A stretch of 64,000 nt of DNA from Myxococcales bacterium (lineage in GTDB: Bacteria; Myxococcota_A; Polyangia; Polyangiales; Polyangiaceae): NCBI GenBank assembly GCA_004193285.1, contig SECP01000018.1:62001-126000 (forward strand), read 5' to 3'. Below are positions 1-8,860 of the stretch, piece by piece. Position 1 is the stretch's first letter; each line of letters begins with the position of its first letter. The position numbers and the translations under genes were made by a program. The notes beneath the pieces are model-generated. The model was not told where the DNA came from and searched no databases. It saw nothing but the letters and a program-made list of their open reading frames with translations.

Positions 1-251
1 CCATGCTTTGGATCAGAGGGTTAGGAGCGCTATCGAACTGCCGAGCCCGATGAGCGGTTGCTCACCAGCGACTTCTTTCCTCTACCTCGAGCTAATGAAT
101 ATGAAAATCAATTTCAATTAGCTGGAGCGTAAGCTGCCGGAGTTGCAAGACTTTTTTGGCCAACATTTTCGCAGCGGCTCCGTGCCCCTCACGCCAGGTA
201 GGCGGTGCGAGCTTCCGCTGCGGCGCCGGCTTGCATAGAGTGCCTACGACC
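1..251. other. Non-coding left edge with AT-rich patch
   Basis: No convincing gene is visible in these bases; the open frames on either strand are short and the minus-strand ones are antisense to the hydrolase that follows. The only structure is an AT-rich patch at about 91-122, unusual in such GC-rich DNA, in which GCTAAT and ATTAGC arms (91-96 and 117-122) flank a Fur-like 15-mer. It may serve a gene off the left edge or the hydrolase starting at 252. Confidence 0.5.
102..116. promoter_or_regulatory. Candidate Fur-family box
   Basis: The 15-mer TGAAAATCAATTTCA is an imperfect 7-1-7 inverted repeat (6 of 7 positions pair) and agrees at 11 of 14 positions with the Fur half-site arrangement TGATAATNATTATCA. 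It lies in an AT-rich island upstream of the hydrolase gene. The match is a pattern match only; no iron-related gene is visible beside it. Confidence 0.3.
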
Positions 252-776
252 ATGACGCCCACGTTGATCGTCCCCGGCATCGGGAGCTCAGGGCCTGCGC
301 ATTGGCAAACGCTCTGGGAGGCGAGCGACACCGCCTTCCGACGCGTGGAAATGCCGAGCTGGGAGCGGCCGGAGCTCGAAGGTTGGCTGGCTTCGCTCCA
401 GGCGGCGGTCGACGCCGCCAGTGGGGAGCCAATCATCGTCGCGCACAGTTTGGGCTGTCTCGCGGTCGCGCACTACGCTAGTCGTGGCGGCCGAGCACGA
501 GCCGCGCTGCTCGTCGCCCCGCCCGATCCGGACAGCGCCATCTTTCCCACCGAGGCTCGGAGCTTCGCGCCCGTTCCGCTCGTGCGCCTACCGTTTCGAA
601 CCCGGCTCGTGGCGAGCCGGAACGACCCGTACTCGACGCTCGGCTTCGCGCGGAGCTGCGCCCGCAGCTGGGGCAGCGACTTCGTGGACGTCGGGCCGGT
701 CGGGCACATCAACGCCGGTAGCGGCCTCGGCGCATGGCCCGAGGGGCGCGCGTTACTTGACGACCTGCTCGAGTGA
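252..776 (+). CDS. RBBP9/YdeN-family serine hydrolase
   Basis: This 174-aa protein matches the small alpha/beta hydrolases of the RBBP9/YdeN family, cytoplasmic esterase-like enzymes of mostly unknown substrate. The family's N-terminal pattern is present (VPGIGSSGPAHWQTLWE at residues 6-22), followed by the nucleophile elbow HSLGC with the catalytic Ser, and by a late Asp (SRNDPY) and His (VGHINA) that complete the triad. I chose the ATG at 252 because the family begins a few residues before VPG; an upstream start at 156 would add 32 unmatched residues. It converges on the modA-like gene, whose 3' end overlaps it slightly. Substrate unknown. Confidence 0.85.
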   Translation: MTPTLIVPGIGSSGPAHWQTLWEASDTAFRRVEMPSWERPELEGWLASLQAAVDAASGEPIIVAHSLGCLAVAHYASRGGRARAALLVAPPDPDSAIFPTEARSFAPVPLVRLPFRTRLVASRNDPYSTLGFARSCARSWGSDFVDVGPVGHINAGSGLGAWPEGRALLDDLLE

Positions 777-1547
777 CTTCCCGAAACCGTAGCGGGCGAG
801 CAACCTTTGGCCCTCTGGAGAGGTAACCAGAGCCGCGAACCGCTGGCCGCCGGCAGGGTTCTGGCCGCGACGGCACACGACCAGCGTCTGCTCGATGGGG
901 CTGTGGAGCTGGGGCGAAACGTCGAGGACGACGCCGCTATCGTCGTGGACGATCAACGAGCGCGCGACGAGGGCCACGTCCGCGTTGCCAGTCTGCGCGA
1001 ACTGCAAGGCTTGCCGCACGCTGTCGGCTTGCACGATCTTGGGCGCCAGCTCGGTCCACAGACCCGCGCGAGTGAGGGCCTCTTTTGCGGCCATGCCGTA
1101 GGGCGCGTGCTCCGGGCTCGCGATCGCGATGTGCTTCACCTGAGCCGAGCGCAGATCGGCGAGCGACCGCAGCGCGAGCCCGCCCTTTTTGGTCCACGCC
1201 ACGACGTGCCCACGCGCGTAGCCGGCTTTGGTCGCGGCGTCGCACGCGCCCGACTTCACGGCGCTGTCCACGAAGGTAGCGCTGGCCGCCGCAAACAAGT
1301 CGAATGGAGCGCCTTGCCCGAGCTGCTTGGCGAGCGCGCCGGATGCGCCGAACGAGAAGGTGACGTGCTCACCGGTGCGCGCCTCGTAAAGCTTACCCAT
1401 CTCCTCGAAGACGAGGCTCAAGTCGGAGGCGGCGGCGATTTGAACGCCGCTCGTGGTGGGATTCGGCGCGCTCTTGCAGCCGCTCAGGAGCGCCGCGCCG
1501 AGCAACAGGCTGCCGAAAAGGGGCGAGTCACCGTCCGGAGGGCACAT
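753..1547 (-). CDS. modA: ModA-like molybdate-binding lipoprotein
   Basis: Periplasmic substrate-binding protein of a molybdate-type ABC transporter, about 264 aa. A hydrophobic N-terminus ends in the lipobox LLSGC, so it should be lipid-anchored, and the mature part begins with the family signature AASDL, then FSFGASGALAKQL and FDLFAAAS, which carry oxyanion-contacting Ser residues. The ATG at 1547 gives a sensible signal peptide; the frame stays open to 1628. No modB or modC is adjacent: the only ModB in the window lies 20 kb away at 21672-22328. Other oxyanions such as tungstate are possible ligands. Confidence 0.85.
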   Translation of the reverse strand: MCPPDGDSPLFGSLLLGAALLSGCKSAPNPTTSGVQIAAASDLSLVFEEMGKLYEARTGEHVTFSFGASGALAKQLGQGAPFDLFAAASATFVDSAVKSGACDAATKAGYARGHVVAWTKKGGLALRSLADLRSAQVKHIAIASPEHAPYGMAAKEALTRAGLWTELAPKIVQADSVRQALQFAQTGNADVALVARSLIVHDDSGVVLDVSPQLHSPIEQTLVVCRRGQNPAGGQRFAALVTSPEGQRLLARYGFGKSLEQVVK

Positions 1548-1808
1548 ACGTACTCGTCTAGTTCGCGCGACGGCCCGTGACCAGGAGCATCGGCTGGAGG
1601 CGGAAATGTCCGCCTCTCTTCGATGCACGCCGCGAAGCCGAGCCCGCCTTCGAAACCTGCACGGACTGGGCGTCGGCGCGACACTAAGTCCATATGGGTC
1701 GCGTCGGCCCGCTCATGAATCATCGTTGCATCTTCAGTCGGACGCCGTGGACGACCTCTCGAGGAGCGTCGCGTCGGCTCCTGCGCGGCCTACAGGAGCC
1801 TACGCGTC

Positions 1809-2441
1809 GTGACTGAGGATGCGGATCGCGCGAGCGCACCCAGCTTGGCGGATGCGTCCACCAGCGAGCACGAGACGACCGCTCGGGGGTGGAGTCGCGT
1901 CACCAGCAGTGTGGGCACGCTGCGCGCGACGGACGAAGCGGGCGGCTCCGGCCGGCTCCTGCTATTTGCCGGAGCCATCGCGATTGCGGCCGCCACCTTT
2001 CTCACGCTCGGCTTTCGTAGCGACTCGCAGCTAACCTTCGAGTTGCGCGGCGCTTCCTCGCAGGGCGGGGTCATCGAGGCGCGACGAGGCGAGGCAACGG
2101 TGTCGCTGTCGGACGGCAGCTCCATCCTGGCCGAGAACGCGACGCGTTTTCGGGTGGAATTGGTCGGCCGGCGCTCGGCTGTCACTCGCCTGGCCTCCGG
2201 CAAGCTGCACGTCAGCGTCGTCCACGATGAAGACACCAGCTACGTCTTCCTCGCCGGCCCCTACGAGGTGCGGGTGGTGGGCACCGAGCTGGACCTGGCA
2301 TGGAGCGACCTCACCGGGCTGGAGGTGTCGGTGGGCAGAGGAGAGGTGCGCCTCTTCACGGCGGGCGGCAAGGCGCGTGTCCTCCGCGCAGGAACCGCCC
2401 TCAGGCTACCTGCCGCTGCGGCTCACGCCGGCGCACACTGA
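1809..2441 (+). CDS. FecR-domain membrane protein
   Basis: A 210-aa protein with a short cytoplasmic N-terminus, one membrane helix (about residues 48-67, LLLFAGAIAIAAATFLTLGF) and a periplasmic FecR-type domain (about 70-200; FELRGASSQGG, LSDGSSILAENATRFRV, and the late GTELDLAW/VEVSVGRGEVRLF-like beta strands). FecR domains usually sense outer-membrane signals and control an ECF sigma factor, but no sigma gene lies beside this one, so its partner is unknown. It starts at GTG 1809, with AGGAG-like bases (CAGGAGCC) about 10 nt upstream. Divergent from modA. Confidence 0.75.
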   Translation: MTEDADRASAPSLADASTSEHETTARGWSRVTSSVGTLRATDEAGGSGRLLLFAGAIAIAAATFLTLGFRSDSQLTFELRGASSQGGVIEARRGEATVSLSDGSSILAENATRFRVELVGRRSAVTRLASGKLHVSVVHDEDTSYVFLAGPYEVRVVGTELDLAWSDLTGLEVSVGRGEVRLFTAGGKARVLRAGTALRLPAAAAHAGAH

Positions 2442-2517
2442 ACCGGGCCGGGGGTGCGCTGCCGGCGCTGCCGCCGAGTCGTTCAAGTCTTCCGGCCTCG
2501 CGCCGTTCACCCCGCAG

Positions 2518-2709
2518 ATGAGCGCCATTTCACCCTCGCTTCTTTCCACCCAGCGAGAGATCCTCGTCGCGAAGAAGCAACTCGATGCCGTCGAGCAGCA
2601 GGGGAGGGACGCGGTGGCTCTCATCGAGGCTGCCACTTCCCCCTCAATGGTAGGCCCACCCGCGAATACGGCCGCCGGTGTAGGCGCTCAGCTCAACGTG
2701 GTCGGGTGA
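2518..2709 (+). CDS. Small YjfB-motility-like protein (63 aa)
   Basis: A short frame of 63 codons from ATG 2518. The product has a helical first half (SLLSTQREILVAKKQLDAV), a QQGRDAVALIEAA stretch and a C-terminus ending GVGAQLNVVG. That pattern, a Q-rich helix followed by a short Pro-rich linker and a terminal GxxLDVxG-like motif, resembles the small 'putative motility protein' YjfB family, known only by association. It sits in the 287-bp gap between the FecR gene and the convergent GYF gene. No clear ribosome binding site is seen, so the call is tentative. Confidence 0.5.
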   Translation: MSAISPSLLSTQREILVAKKQLDAVEQQGRDAVALIEAATSPSMVGPPANTAAGVGAQLNVVG

Positions 2710-2728
2710 GCCGAGCGCGCCGCCTGCC

Positions 2729-3658
2729 TCAGAGCTTGCCGTTCAGCGGGTCGTAGGCGCTGCCGCCGGCTTTGAAACCGCCGCCAGCCTTCGCGGCCTT
2801 GCCGCCACCCTTGGACTTCGCGGCCACTGCGCCCCGGGCCGTCTTCTTCTGCTTCGAGGTCGCGGCCTGCTTTTTGTCCTTGTTCAGGAGCGCAGCCTTC
2901 ATTTCCTCGCTGAAGCGATCGTCCTCGCTCTTCTTGGCCTTTTCCGTATCCGAAGAGTCCGCGCTTGCTTCTGCAGGCTTCGCTTCCTCCTTGGGCGGCT
3001 CCGGCTTGGCAGGCTCCGGCGTGGGCGCGACGACCGGCTTCGGCGCCTCCGCTTGCTTCATGCTGGAAAGGGACATGCTGGCGGCGCTCGCCTTTGCGGC
3101 GTCGTCACCGAGCTTGGGCAGACGGATACCGCCGCTTTGCACGACCGCGAAGCCGAGACCGCCGAGGGCGAGAACGGCAAGACCCGCGACGACCTTACCC
3201 ATGCGGCGCTTGGGGCGCATGGCCATCATGTCCAAGTCGTCATCGAACGCGAGGTCGTTGACGACGGGGCGGATGCTGGGCGTCATGACCATGGGCGCGA
3301 CGCTGTAGGGCGCGACCGAGGGCGCCGAAGGAACGATGCTCGGCGAAGCGGCGACGCCGAAGGGCTGCGCGGCGAACGACTGGGCGTACGGCGCCGGCGC
3401 GTGCGCTGCCGGGTGGGCAATCAGCTGCGGAGCGGAAACCGGTGCCGCTTCTTCCTCTTCATCCCCGAGACCTGCGACCTCGGCGAGGGTGAGCCACTCC
3501 GACTCGCCTTCCAGGCACACGTAGGTGTTCTCGTGAATGAGGCCGGCGTTGAAGGCGGCGTCGAGCTGGTCGAGCGTGAAGAGGCGTACATCACCGGCTT
3601 CGACCTGCGTGTAGTAACGATCCTCGGTTTCGTCTTGAACAACGGCAGCGTTCGACAT
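2729..3658 (-). CDS. GYF_2-domain membrane protein with Lys/Ala-rich tail
   Basis: 309 aa. The N-terminus (about residues 12-65, YYTQVEAGDVRLFTLDQL ... WLTLAEVAG) matches GYF_2-type domains, which bind proline-rich or interface segments in many myxobacterial envelope proteins. A Pro/Ala-rich linker follows, then a single membrane helix near residues 158-177 (VVAGLAVLALGGLGFAVVQ), and a low-complexity Pro/Glu/Lys/Ala/Gly tail rich in AKSKGGGKAAKAG-like stretches. This places the GYF domain in the cytoplasm and the basic tail outside, or the reverse. ATG at 3658 has no competing start. Function unknown; adhesion, motility or envelope scaffolding are guesses. Confidence 0.7.
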   Translation of the reverse strand: MSNAAVVQDETEDRYYTQVEAGDVRLFTLDQLDAAFNAGLIHENTYVCLEGESEWLTLAEVAGLGDEEEEAAPVSAPQLIAHPAAHAPAPYAQSFAAQPFGVAASPSIVPSAPSVAPYSVAPMVMTPSIRPVVNDLAFDDDLDMMAMRPKRRMGKVVAGLAVLALGGLGFAVVQSGGIRLPKLGDDAAKASAASMSLSSMKQAEAPKPVVAPTPEPAKPEPPKEEAKPAEASADSSDTEKAKKSEDDRFSEEMKAALLNKDKKQAATSKQKKTARGAVAAKSKGGGKAAKAGGGFKAGGSAYDPLNGKL

Positions 3659-3845
3659 GTAGGCACCACGTTAGCTTGTGATTTGGGGACGAGCCAATGG
3701 CTTCGAAAAGCAAAAGTCCTTACAAATCGCCTAGATCCGCACTCATACGGTACTCTTCCAAAATCACCGGATCAGCACGTTGGTCGTTGACGTTCGGCCG
3801 TTGGTCGAGGCCGAACACGAGCATCTCTCGATGCCGCAGGGCAAC

Positions 3846-4478
3846 TTAACCGTCGGATTCAGCGGCCGGCGAGGTTCGGGGGCTCCCAGGCGCAGTCGAG
3901 CACCGCGAGGGGTCGCCACCCTCGAGCTGTTTGAAGCTGCGCTCCAGGAACTCTGCAGCGCTGCCGAGGCGCTTGAACAGCCGCTTTCGATGCCACGCCT
4001 GGCGGTTCCATGCTCCGACCCAGCGCTGGTACTCGCGTAGCTCGCGCCAACGTTCCGCGTCCTCGCTCGCCAACGTGGGGAGGTGGCTGTCGCCGTCCTC
4101 GGCGTAGTCGCAGCCGGTGAGGGGTAGCAGCGCGAGGTGCTGCCGGCCATCGCTCGACGGTTGGAAGTCGAAAGGGAATGCACGGCAATCCCGCGGGCGG
4201 GCGGCGTAGGCGCGGCAGCGGTCGTCCGGGCCGAGCAGCGCGCAGGCGCCGTCGCGCTGGGCCAGCACCATGAGCCTGCGGCCCTCGGGGAGCTCCACGA
4301 AGCTCTCCGGCTCACCGCTCATGTCCACTGCGTCCGGCGCGAGCCACTCCACTAGCTTGCTCCACGGTCGGGAGGTGCCGCGCGCCAGGCGCGCTACGTC
4401 GTGCGCGGTCACTGCGACGCGCAGGGAGCGGCAGCAATTGCCGCAGCTCGTACAACGAAACGCAAGCGGCTCCACCAC
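3846..4478 (-). CDS. YkgJ-family cysteine-cluster protein
   Basis: 210-aa member of the YkgJ/UPF0153 family of putative Zn- or Fe-chelating proteins. The signature is an N-terminal CTSCGNCC cluster (residues 9-16) followed by a second CRAYAARPRDCRAFPF cluster around residue 92, a pattern of Cys residues expected to hold a metal or Fe-S centre. The C-terminal half is helical and charged. It starts 3 bp after the stop of the upstream DsbA-like gene, so the two are almost certainly co-transcribed, which suggests a shared thiol or metal role. Biochemical function is not established for the family. Confidence 0.85.
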   Translation of the reverse strand: MVEPLAFRCTSCGNCCRSLRVAVTAHDVARLARGTSRPWSKLVEWLAPDAVDMSGEPESFVELPEGRRLMVLAQRDGACALLGPDDRCRAYAARPRDCRAFPFDFQPSSDGRQHLALLPLTGCDYAEDGDSHLPTLASEDAERWRELREYQRWVGAWNRQAWHRKRLFKRLGSAAEFLERSFKQLEGGDPSRCSTAPGSPRTSPAAESDG

Positions 4479-4481
4479 GCG

Positions 4482-5153
4482 CTACACCGGCGGCGGGGGC
4501 GGCTCGCTCTCGACCGGATGCAGCAGAGCCTGGCGAATGGCGCTTTGAAGCACGCTGACGCTCTGCGCGCCCGAGACCGCGAGCTTGCCCGCGAAGATGT
4601 AGAACGGAACGCCGCGTATGCCGCAAGCCACCGAAGCTTGAGCCTCTTCGCGAGTGAGCTCCAGCTCCGCGGGGCAGCTGGCAAGCTCCTCCGCTTCACT
4701 CCAGGAAAAGCCGTGGTCGACTGCGACGCGCGCAAGAACCTCCACGTCCGAAATGTTCTCCGCGTCGACGAAGTAGGTCTTGAAGAGCGCTTGAGCCAGC
4801 GCGGGCTGCGTGTCGCGGTCGTGCGCATGACGGAGCAGGGTGTGGGCCGCGTCAGTGGGGTACATGAGCTGCTGACGTGAAAGGTCCAGCTCGAGGCCAG
4901 AGTCACGAGCTGCGGCTTCCACGCGACCCCAGAGTTGCTTTGGTTCCACCCCGTGCTTCTTCCGCAGCTTGTCCGCGATGGAGGCTCCGGACCTGCTCAC
5001 CGTGGGGTCCAACAAGAACGGGTGGTAACAAACCTCGGCTTGCACCACGCCCTCCAGCCCTTGGATCGCCTGCGTCAGCCGCGTGCTGCCGATGTAGCAC
5101 CAGGGACACACGATGTCCGAGAACACATCGATGGTGAGGCTGGTAGGCGCCAT
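4482..5153 (-). CDS. FrnE-like DsbA-family oxidoreductase
   Basis: 223-aa thioredoxin-fold protein of the DsbA/FrnE (polyketide-type) subfamily. The redox motif CPWC is at residues 16-19 in the typical FrnE context FSDIVCPWCYIG, and the cis-Pro loop appears as GIRGVPFYIF near the C-terminus. There is no signal peptide, fitting the cytosolic FrnE group, which acts as a thiol oxidoreductase or isomerase. ATG 5153 was chosen because GAGGG sits 6 nt upstream; the frame is open to 5195. It is the first gene of a pair with the YkgJ protein. Confidence 0.85.
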   Translation of the reverse strand: MAPTSLTIDVFSDIVCPWCYIGSTRLTQAIQGLEGVVQAEVCYHPFLLDPTVSRSGASIADKLRKKHGVEPKQLWGRVEAAARDSGLELDLSRQQLMYPTDAAHTLLRHAHDRDTQPALAQALFKTYFVDAENISDVEVLARVAVDHGFSWSEAEELASCPAELELTREEAQASVACGIRGVPFYIFAGKLAVSGAQSVSVLQSAIRQALLHPVESEPPPPPV

Positions 5154-5215
5154 CGCAACCCTCAGCATATGGGGCCGCCCGGTAGGTAAACGCAACCGTC
5201 TTGACCGGTTTCGCC

Positions 5216-6037
5216 TCAGCCGGCGTCGAAATGAATGCGGTAAACGAGGTGAGCGTCGCCGCTTTGGGGCTCGGGGAACCGCAGGGCGTAGAAACCCTCG
5301 GCCACGCAGTCGATGACCTGACGATCGGTCAGGTCCGAGCCCAAATCTTCGACCGAGGTGACGTGCCCGGCGTCGCCCACGACGAACCGCAGACGCACCG
5401 CGCCATCCAAGTTGGAGTTTCTTTGCACGCCGTCGCGGTAACAGCGCGCGAACAGCGGGAAGCCCGACTCGACCACGTTCTCGACCGCCGCCAGATCGAG
5501 CTTACCCGGCGAGCTCTTTTCGAGCTGGACGCCTTGATCCGAGCGCTCCGCGCGATCTCGATCTCGCTTCGTGAGCTTTTTGACGTGGCCGCTGCGGTCC
5601 TTCTGCGGCTCCATCAGGCGGAAGACGAACGTCCACCCGGCGCGGGCTGGCTTTTCGCGCGGGTCGAAGCGCACTTCTTGAATCTTTTCGGCGAGGCATT
5701 GTTCGATGCGCGAGTCCGACAGGGTCGATTGCTCGCGTTTCATGCGCTCCACTCGGCCGTCGGCGTTCACCGTCCACGTGAGCGACAGCGTGCCCCGCGC
5801 GCTCGGATTCGCGAAGAAGCAGCGGCGAATGTCGGTCTCGTTGCCACGCAGCTTGATGACGACCTCCGCCGGCGTGAGCTCTTGGCGGGGGGCCGGCTCG
5901 CCGTGACCCGCGGCCGCCCGCAGCGGCGCCGCGTCATCCGCGCCGTCTGCCGTTTCCGGCTGCGGAGCGGAGCTGCCGCAACCGCTCCAAAGCACAACAC
6001 CGGAGAGTGTGAGGGCACGCGCGATTCTAAAAGTCAT
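5216..6037 (-). CDS. Lipoprotein with two AgmX/PglI C-terminal domains
   Basis: 273 aa, lipoprotein signal with Cys20 in the context LWSGC. Two repeats of the same fold follow, at about residues 55-145 and 178-272. Each has a Cys after a helix (IRRCFF, FARCYRDG), a TonB-C-like strand (LSLTWTVNADGRV, VRLRFVVGDAGHV) and a second Cys (IEQCLAE, VIDCVAEG) ending in RFDP or RFPEP. This is the AgmX/PglI C-terminal domain found in myxobacterial gliding and envelope proteins, distantly related to TonB C-termini. A basic/acidic linker separates the copies. Likely an outer-membrane or periplasmic structural protein; specific role unknown. Confidence 0.8.
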   Translation of the reverse strand: MTFRIARALTLSGVVLWSGCGSSAPQPETADGADDAAPLRAAAGHGEPAPRQELTPAEVVIKLRGNETDIRRCFFANPSARGTLSLTWTVNADGRVERMKREQSTLSDSRIEQCLAEKIQEVRFDPREKPARAGWTFVFRLMEPQKDRSGHVKKLTKRDRDRAERSDQGVQLEKSSPGKLDLAAVENVVESGFPLFARCYRDGVQRNSNLDGAVRLRFVVGDAGHVTSVEDLGSDLTDRQVIDCVAEGFYALRFPEPQSGDAHLVYRIHFDAG

Positions 6038-6210
6038 TGCGGGCTACGGCCGGGCAGCATGGCCCAGCGCCGGCGCGGCGTGCTCGAAAAAAGGGCGGAA
6101 AGTGCGGCCCGGCGCGAATTTCTCGCCTCCTCCCGACGGGTGATGAGGCGTAAGCTCCGCCCCGACGCAAACATTTCAAGAGCGCGGGACCGCCGAATGT
6201 TTCGAAACCT

Positions 6211-6414
6211 TCAGTAGTGAGGAGGTTTTTCGTTCGGCATCTCTCGCCGCGACAGCTCGCCGCCGACCAATCGCTCCACTTGCGCGAGGCGTTTGGTGAG
6301 GTCCGCCGCGAGCCGGTTCAGCTCCACGATGACCTCGTTCAGCTCGGCGATGGTCTTGTCCTGGTAGGCGACCTTCTCTTCGAGGATCAAAAGGCGTGCG
6401 TCCGAGCCCGACAT
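6211..6414 (-). CDS. slyX: SlyX-family protein
   Basis: 67-aa coiled-coil protein. The heptad-rich body (LEEKVAYQDKTIAELNEVI) and the C-terminal PPHY are hallmarks of SlyX, a small conserved protein of unknown mechanism in proteobacteria and myxobacteria. ATG 6414 follows 100 bp of non-coding DNA. It is on the same strand as, and downstream of, the HTH-citrate synthase gene. Confidence 0.9.
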   Translation of the reverse strand: MSGSDARLLILEEKVAYQDKTIAELNEVIVELNRLAADLTKRLAQVERLVGGELSRREMPNEKPPHY

Positions 6415-6514
6415 GGTGCCGGGAGCCTAGCCTCGACGGCTCCGTGATTCACCCAAGAAGACTCTGGGGGGCGCGATGCCCGCCGTCCGCTCGCCGCTCG
6501 CCCGCGCCTCAGGC

Positions 6515-7720
6515 TCAGGGCGCGGGGGAGGGGCGGTAGCGCGCTCGCGGCCGTAGCACTGCGCTCGAGCTCCGCTGCTCCAAGACGTGCGCGACCCACC
6601 CTGCCGAGCGCGCGACCGCAAACAGCATGGCCGCCAGGTGGGGCGGCCCGCCGAGGGCTCGACGGAGGGCGACCAAGCCGTAGTCCACGTTCGCCGCGAG
6701 CCCTTGCTTCGCCATGGTCTGAGCGAGCGCTAGGATCGGCGCGAGGCGAGCGCGCTGGGGCGCGCGACCGGCCACGAGCCCGCGAGCCAGCTCGAGCAGC
6801 GCCGCGGCTCGCGGATCGCCAGTTCGGTAGAGGGGGTGACCGAAGCCCGGAATCGAATCACCGCGGCGCAGCCGCAGCTCGAGCACCTGAGTGGGGCGCT
6901 TCAAGCGCAAGGCTTCGTCCAGGAGCGCTTCCACGCGCTCGCTGGCGCCGCCATGGCGCGGCCCGCTGAGCGTCGCGAGGGCGGCGAGCAGGCACGCGGG
7001 AAGAGAAGCGTCCGTGGACGCAGCGATGCGCGCGGCGAAACTGGACGCGTTCAGCTCGTGATCGGCGAGGAGCACCAGCGCGGCGTTCAGCGCCGGCTCC
7101 GCGATGACTCGCGGCGCTTTCGTGAGCGTCGCAAAGCGCTGCGCGATCGAGCCGGCGCGAGCGGGCGTTCGCGTTACCTGGGCCGCTACCCGCGCGATCG
7201 TGCGGCGCGCCAGCGCGAGCTCGACCTCGGGCGCCCGGGAGTGACGCTCGGGCGCGCCCTGTACGATGGGCGGCAGCGCGAGCAACAGGTCTTCGATGGA
7301 CGCGACCTCATCGCGAGAAAATCGTGGGAGGACTCCCAGCTCCCAAGCAGCGGCGGCTTCCGGCAGCTTGCCCGTCCACAAAAGCTCCGCCACCGACTCG
7401 AAGCTCGTTCCCGCTCGGGCGAGCTCCACCGCAGGTCGGCCGCGGTACAGGGGACCACGCTCGTCGATGGTGCTGAGCGAAGTGTCCAGCACCGGCTCGC
7501 CGAACGCGAGCGCGCCCGCGGCGACGGGCCCGTGACCGGAGCGAGCCCGCTGTCGCGCGCGCAGGCGTTCCAGATCTTCCACCAGGTAGCGCCGCCGCTT
7601 CCCGTCCCCCACCCGGCGCACGAGGCCGCGGCTGGCGTAGGCGTAGAGCGTTTGCGCCTTCACTCCCAGGAGAGCGGCGGCCTCGGCGGCGGTGAGGGAG
7701 GCTCCCTCGATGAGCTGCAT
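6515..7720 (-). CDS. Citrate synthase-family protein with N-terminal MerR-type HTH
   Basis: 401 aa. Residues about 8-58 form a MerR/excisionase-type helix-turn-helix (TAAEAAALLGVKAQTLYAYASRGLVRR), followed by a complete small citrate synthase domain with GPRHGGA (substrate His), GFGHPLYRTGDPRA (second His) and ANVDYG, which carries the third catalytic residue Asp. Such HTH-fused citrate/methylcitrate synthase paralogues are known in actinobacteria and myxobacteria. The fusion suggests a DNA-binding metabolic sensor or an autoregulated enzyme. It is transcribed divergently from a second citrate synthase, and the intervening 49 bp carry TTGATCAA palindromes, one overlapping this start codon. 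Confidence 0.85.
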   Translation of the reverse strand: MQLIEGASLTAAEAAALLGVKAQTLYAYASRGLVRRVGDGKRRRYLVEDLERLRARQRARSGHGPVAAGALAFGEPVLDTSLSTIDERGPLYRGRPAVELARAGTSFESVAELLWTGKLPEAAAAWELGVLPRFSRDEVASIEDLLLALPPIVQGAPERHSRAPEVELALARRTIARVAAQVTRTPARAGSIAQRFATLTKAPRVIAEPALNAALVLLADHELNASSFAARIAASTDASLPACLLAALATLSGPRHGGASERVEALLDEALRLKRPTQVLELRLRRGDSIPGFGHPLYRTGDPRAAALLELARGLVAGRAPQRARLAPILALAQTMAKQGLAANVDYGLVALRRALGGPPHLAAMLFAVARSAGWVAHVLEQRSSSAVLRPRARYRPSPAP

Positions 7721-7741
7721 TGATCAATCAACATTGATCAA
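7720..7741. promoter_or_regulatory. Paired TTGATCAA operator between citrate synthases
   Basis: Two copies of the 8-bp palindrome TTGATCAA, at 7720-7727 and 7734-7741, with centres 14 bp apart, occupy the divergent intergenic region; a related imperfect TCAAGTTGA lies at 7756-7764. The first copy overlaps the start codon of the HTH-citrate synthase. The geometry suggests a dimeric regulator touching two sites; the HTH of the adjacent protein is the obvious candidate. Confidence 0.5.
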
Positions 7742-7769
7742 CTTAAGCCGGCGAATCAAGTTGAGGCCC

Positions 7770-8846
7770 ATGACGAGCGCACGAATTCACGAAGGACTCG
7801 AGGGGGTGCTGGTGGCGAAAACCACGCTCTCGTCCGTCGAAGGCGACGTGGGGCGGCTGACGATACGGGGCCACCTCATCGAGTCTTTGGCCTCCGAGGC
7901 TCCGTACGAGGCCATGGTGGGGCTCCTGCTCGATGGCGCGCTGCCCCCGCCGGAGCGCCTACGCGAGCTGCAGGCTCAGCTCGGGGCCGCGCGCGTTCGT
8001 GCTTACGCGCGCCTTGCGCCCCTCGGCCGCGCCGTGCGCTCGACCGATCCCATGCGCTCGCTCGCCACCGCGCTCAGCCTGCTGCCGTCGGACGCCACGC
8101 CGGCGGATGCGATCGGTATGGCGGGAGTGGCTACCGCTGCCTGGCTCTCCAAGGCGCGAGGTATAACGTCGCTCGCGCCCGAGCCAGAGCTGCCCCACGC
8201 GCAAGACTTGCTGCGCCTCGCCCGCGGCGTAGCCCCGACTCCCGCGGCGACGAGGCTCTTGGACACGTACCTGGTGACCGTCGCCGAGCACGGGTTCAAC
8301 GCCTCCACGTTTGCCGCGCGAGTGACGGCGTCGACGGGCGCTGACCTGGCGTCGGCGGTGGTCTCCGGCGTGGTCACGCTGTCCGGGCCGCTGCACGGGG
8401 GGGCGCCCGGACCGGTCCTAGACATGCTGGACGCGGTGGCCACGCCGGAGCACGCCCGAGAGTACGTGCGTGCCGAGCTCGCGTTGGGTCGGCGCATCAT
8501 GGGCATGGGCCACCGCGTCTACCGAGCTCGCGATCCGCGCGCTTTCGTGCTGGAGCGAGCGCTGGCGGCTTACCAGCGCTCGGACGTGGCGAATGCTCGG
8601 CTCGAGCTAGCACGCGCGGTGGAGCAAGCGGCCGAGGCCGAGCTGGCTCGGCTGCACCCGGAGCGCCCGCTGCGAGCCAATGTCGAGTTTTACACCGCGC
8701 TCTTGCTAGAGGCGCTGGAGGTGCCGCGGGCGGCGTTTACCGCGATCTTTGCGTGCGCGCGGGTGGCGGGCTACGCGGCGCATTACGCGGAGCAGCGCCG
8801 CGAAGGCCGATTGATTCGTCCGTCGGCACTGTACGTGGGCCCCTGA
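7770..8846 (+). CDS. Citrate/methylcitrate synthase-family protein
   Basis: 358 aa, beginning at ATG 7770, where homology to the family begins (EGLEGVLVAKTTLSSVEGDVG). The substrate and catalytic histidines are in GPLHGGAPG and GMGHRVYRARDPRA. The third catalytic residue, normally Asp in NVDF, is Glu here (RANVEFYTALLLEAL), a conservative change that could alter rate or substrate preference. It would condense oxaloacetate with acetyl-CoA, or with propionyl-CoA if a methylcitrate synthase. It faces the HTH-fused paralogue across a 49-bp promoter region and is followed by a strong terminator hairpin. Confidence 0.85.
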   Translation: MTSARIHEGLEGVLVAKTTLSSVEGDVGRLTIRGHLIESLASEAPYEAMVGLLLDGALPPPERLRELQAQLGAARVRAYARLAPLGRAVRSTDPMRSLATALSLLPSDATPADAIGMAGVATAAWLSKARGITSLAPEPELPHAQDLLRLARGVAPTPAATRLLDTYLVTVAEHGFNASTFAARVTASTGADLASAVVSGVVTLSGPLHGGAPGPVLDMLDAVATPEHAREYVRAELALGRRIMGMGHRVYRARDPRAFVLERALAAYQRSDVANARLELARAVEQAAEAELARLHPERPLRANVEFYTALLLEALEVPRAAFTAIFACARVAGYAAHYAEQRREGRLIRPSALYVGP

Positions 8847-8860
8847 GCACTGCGCATAGT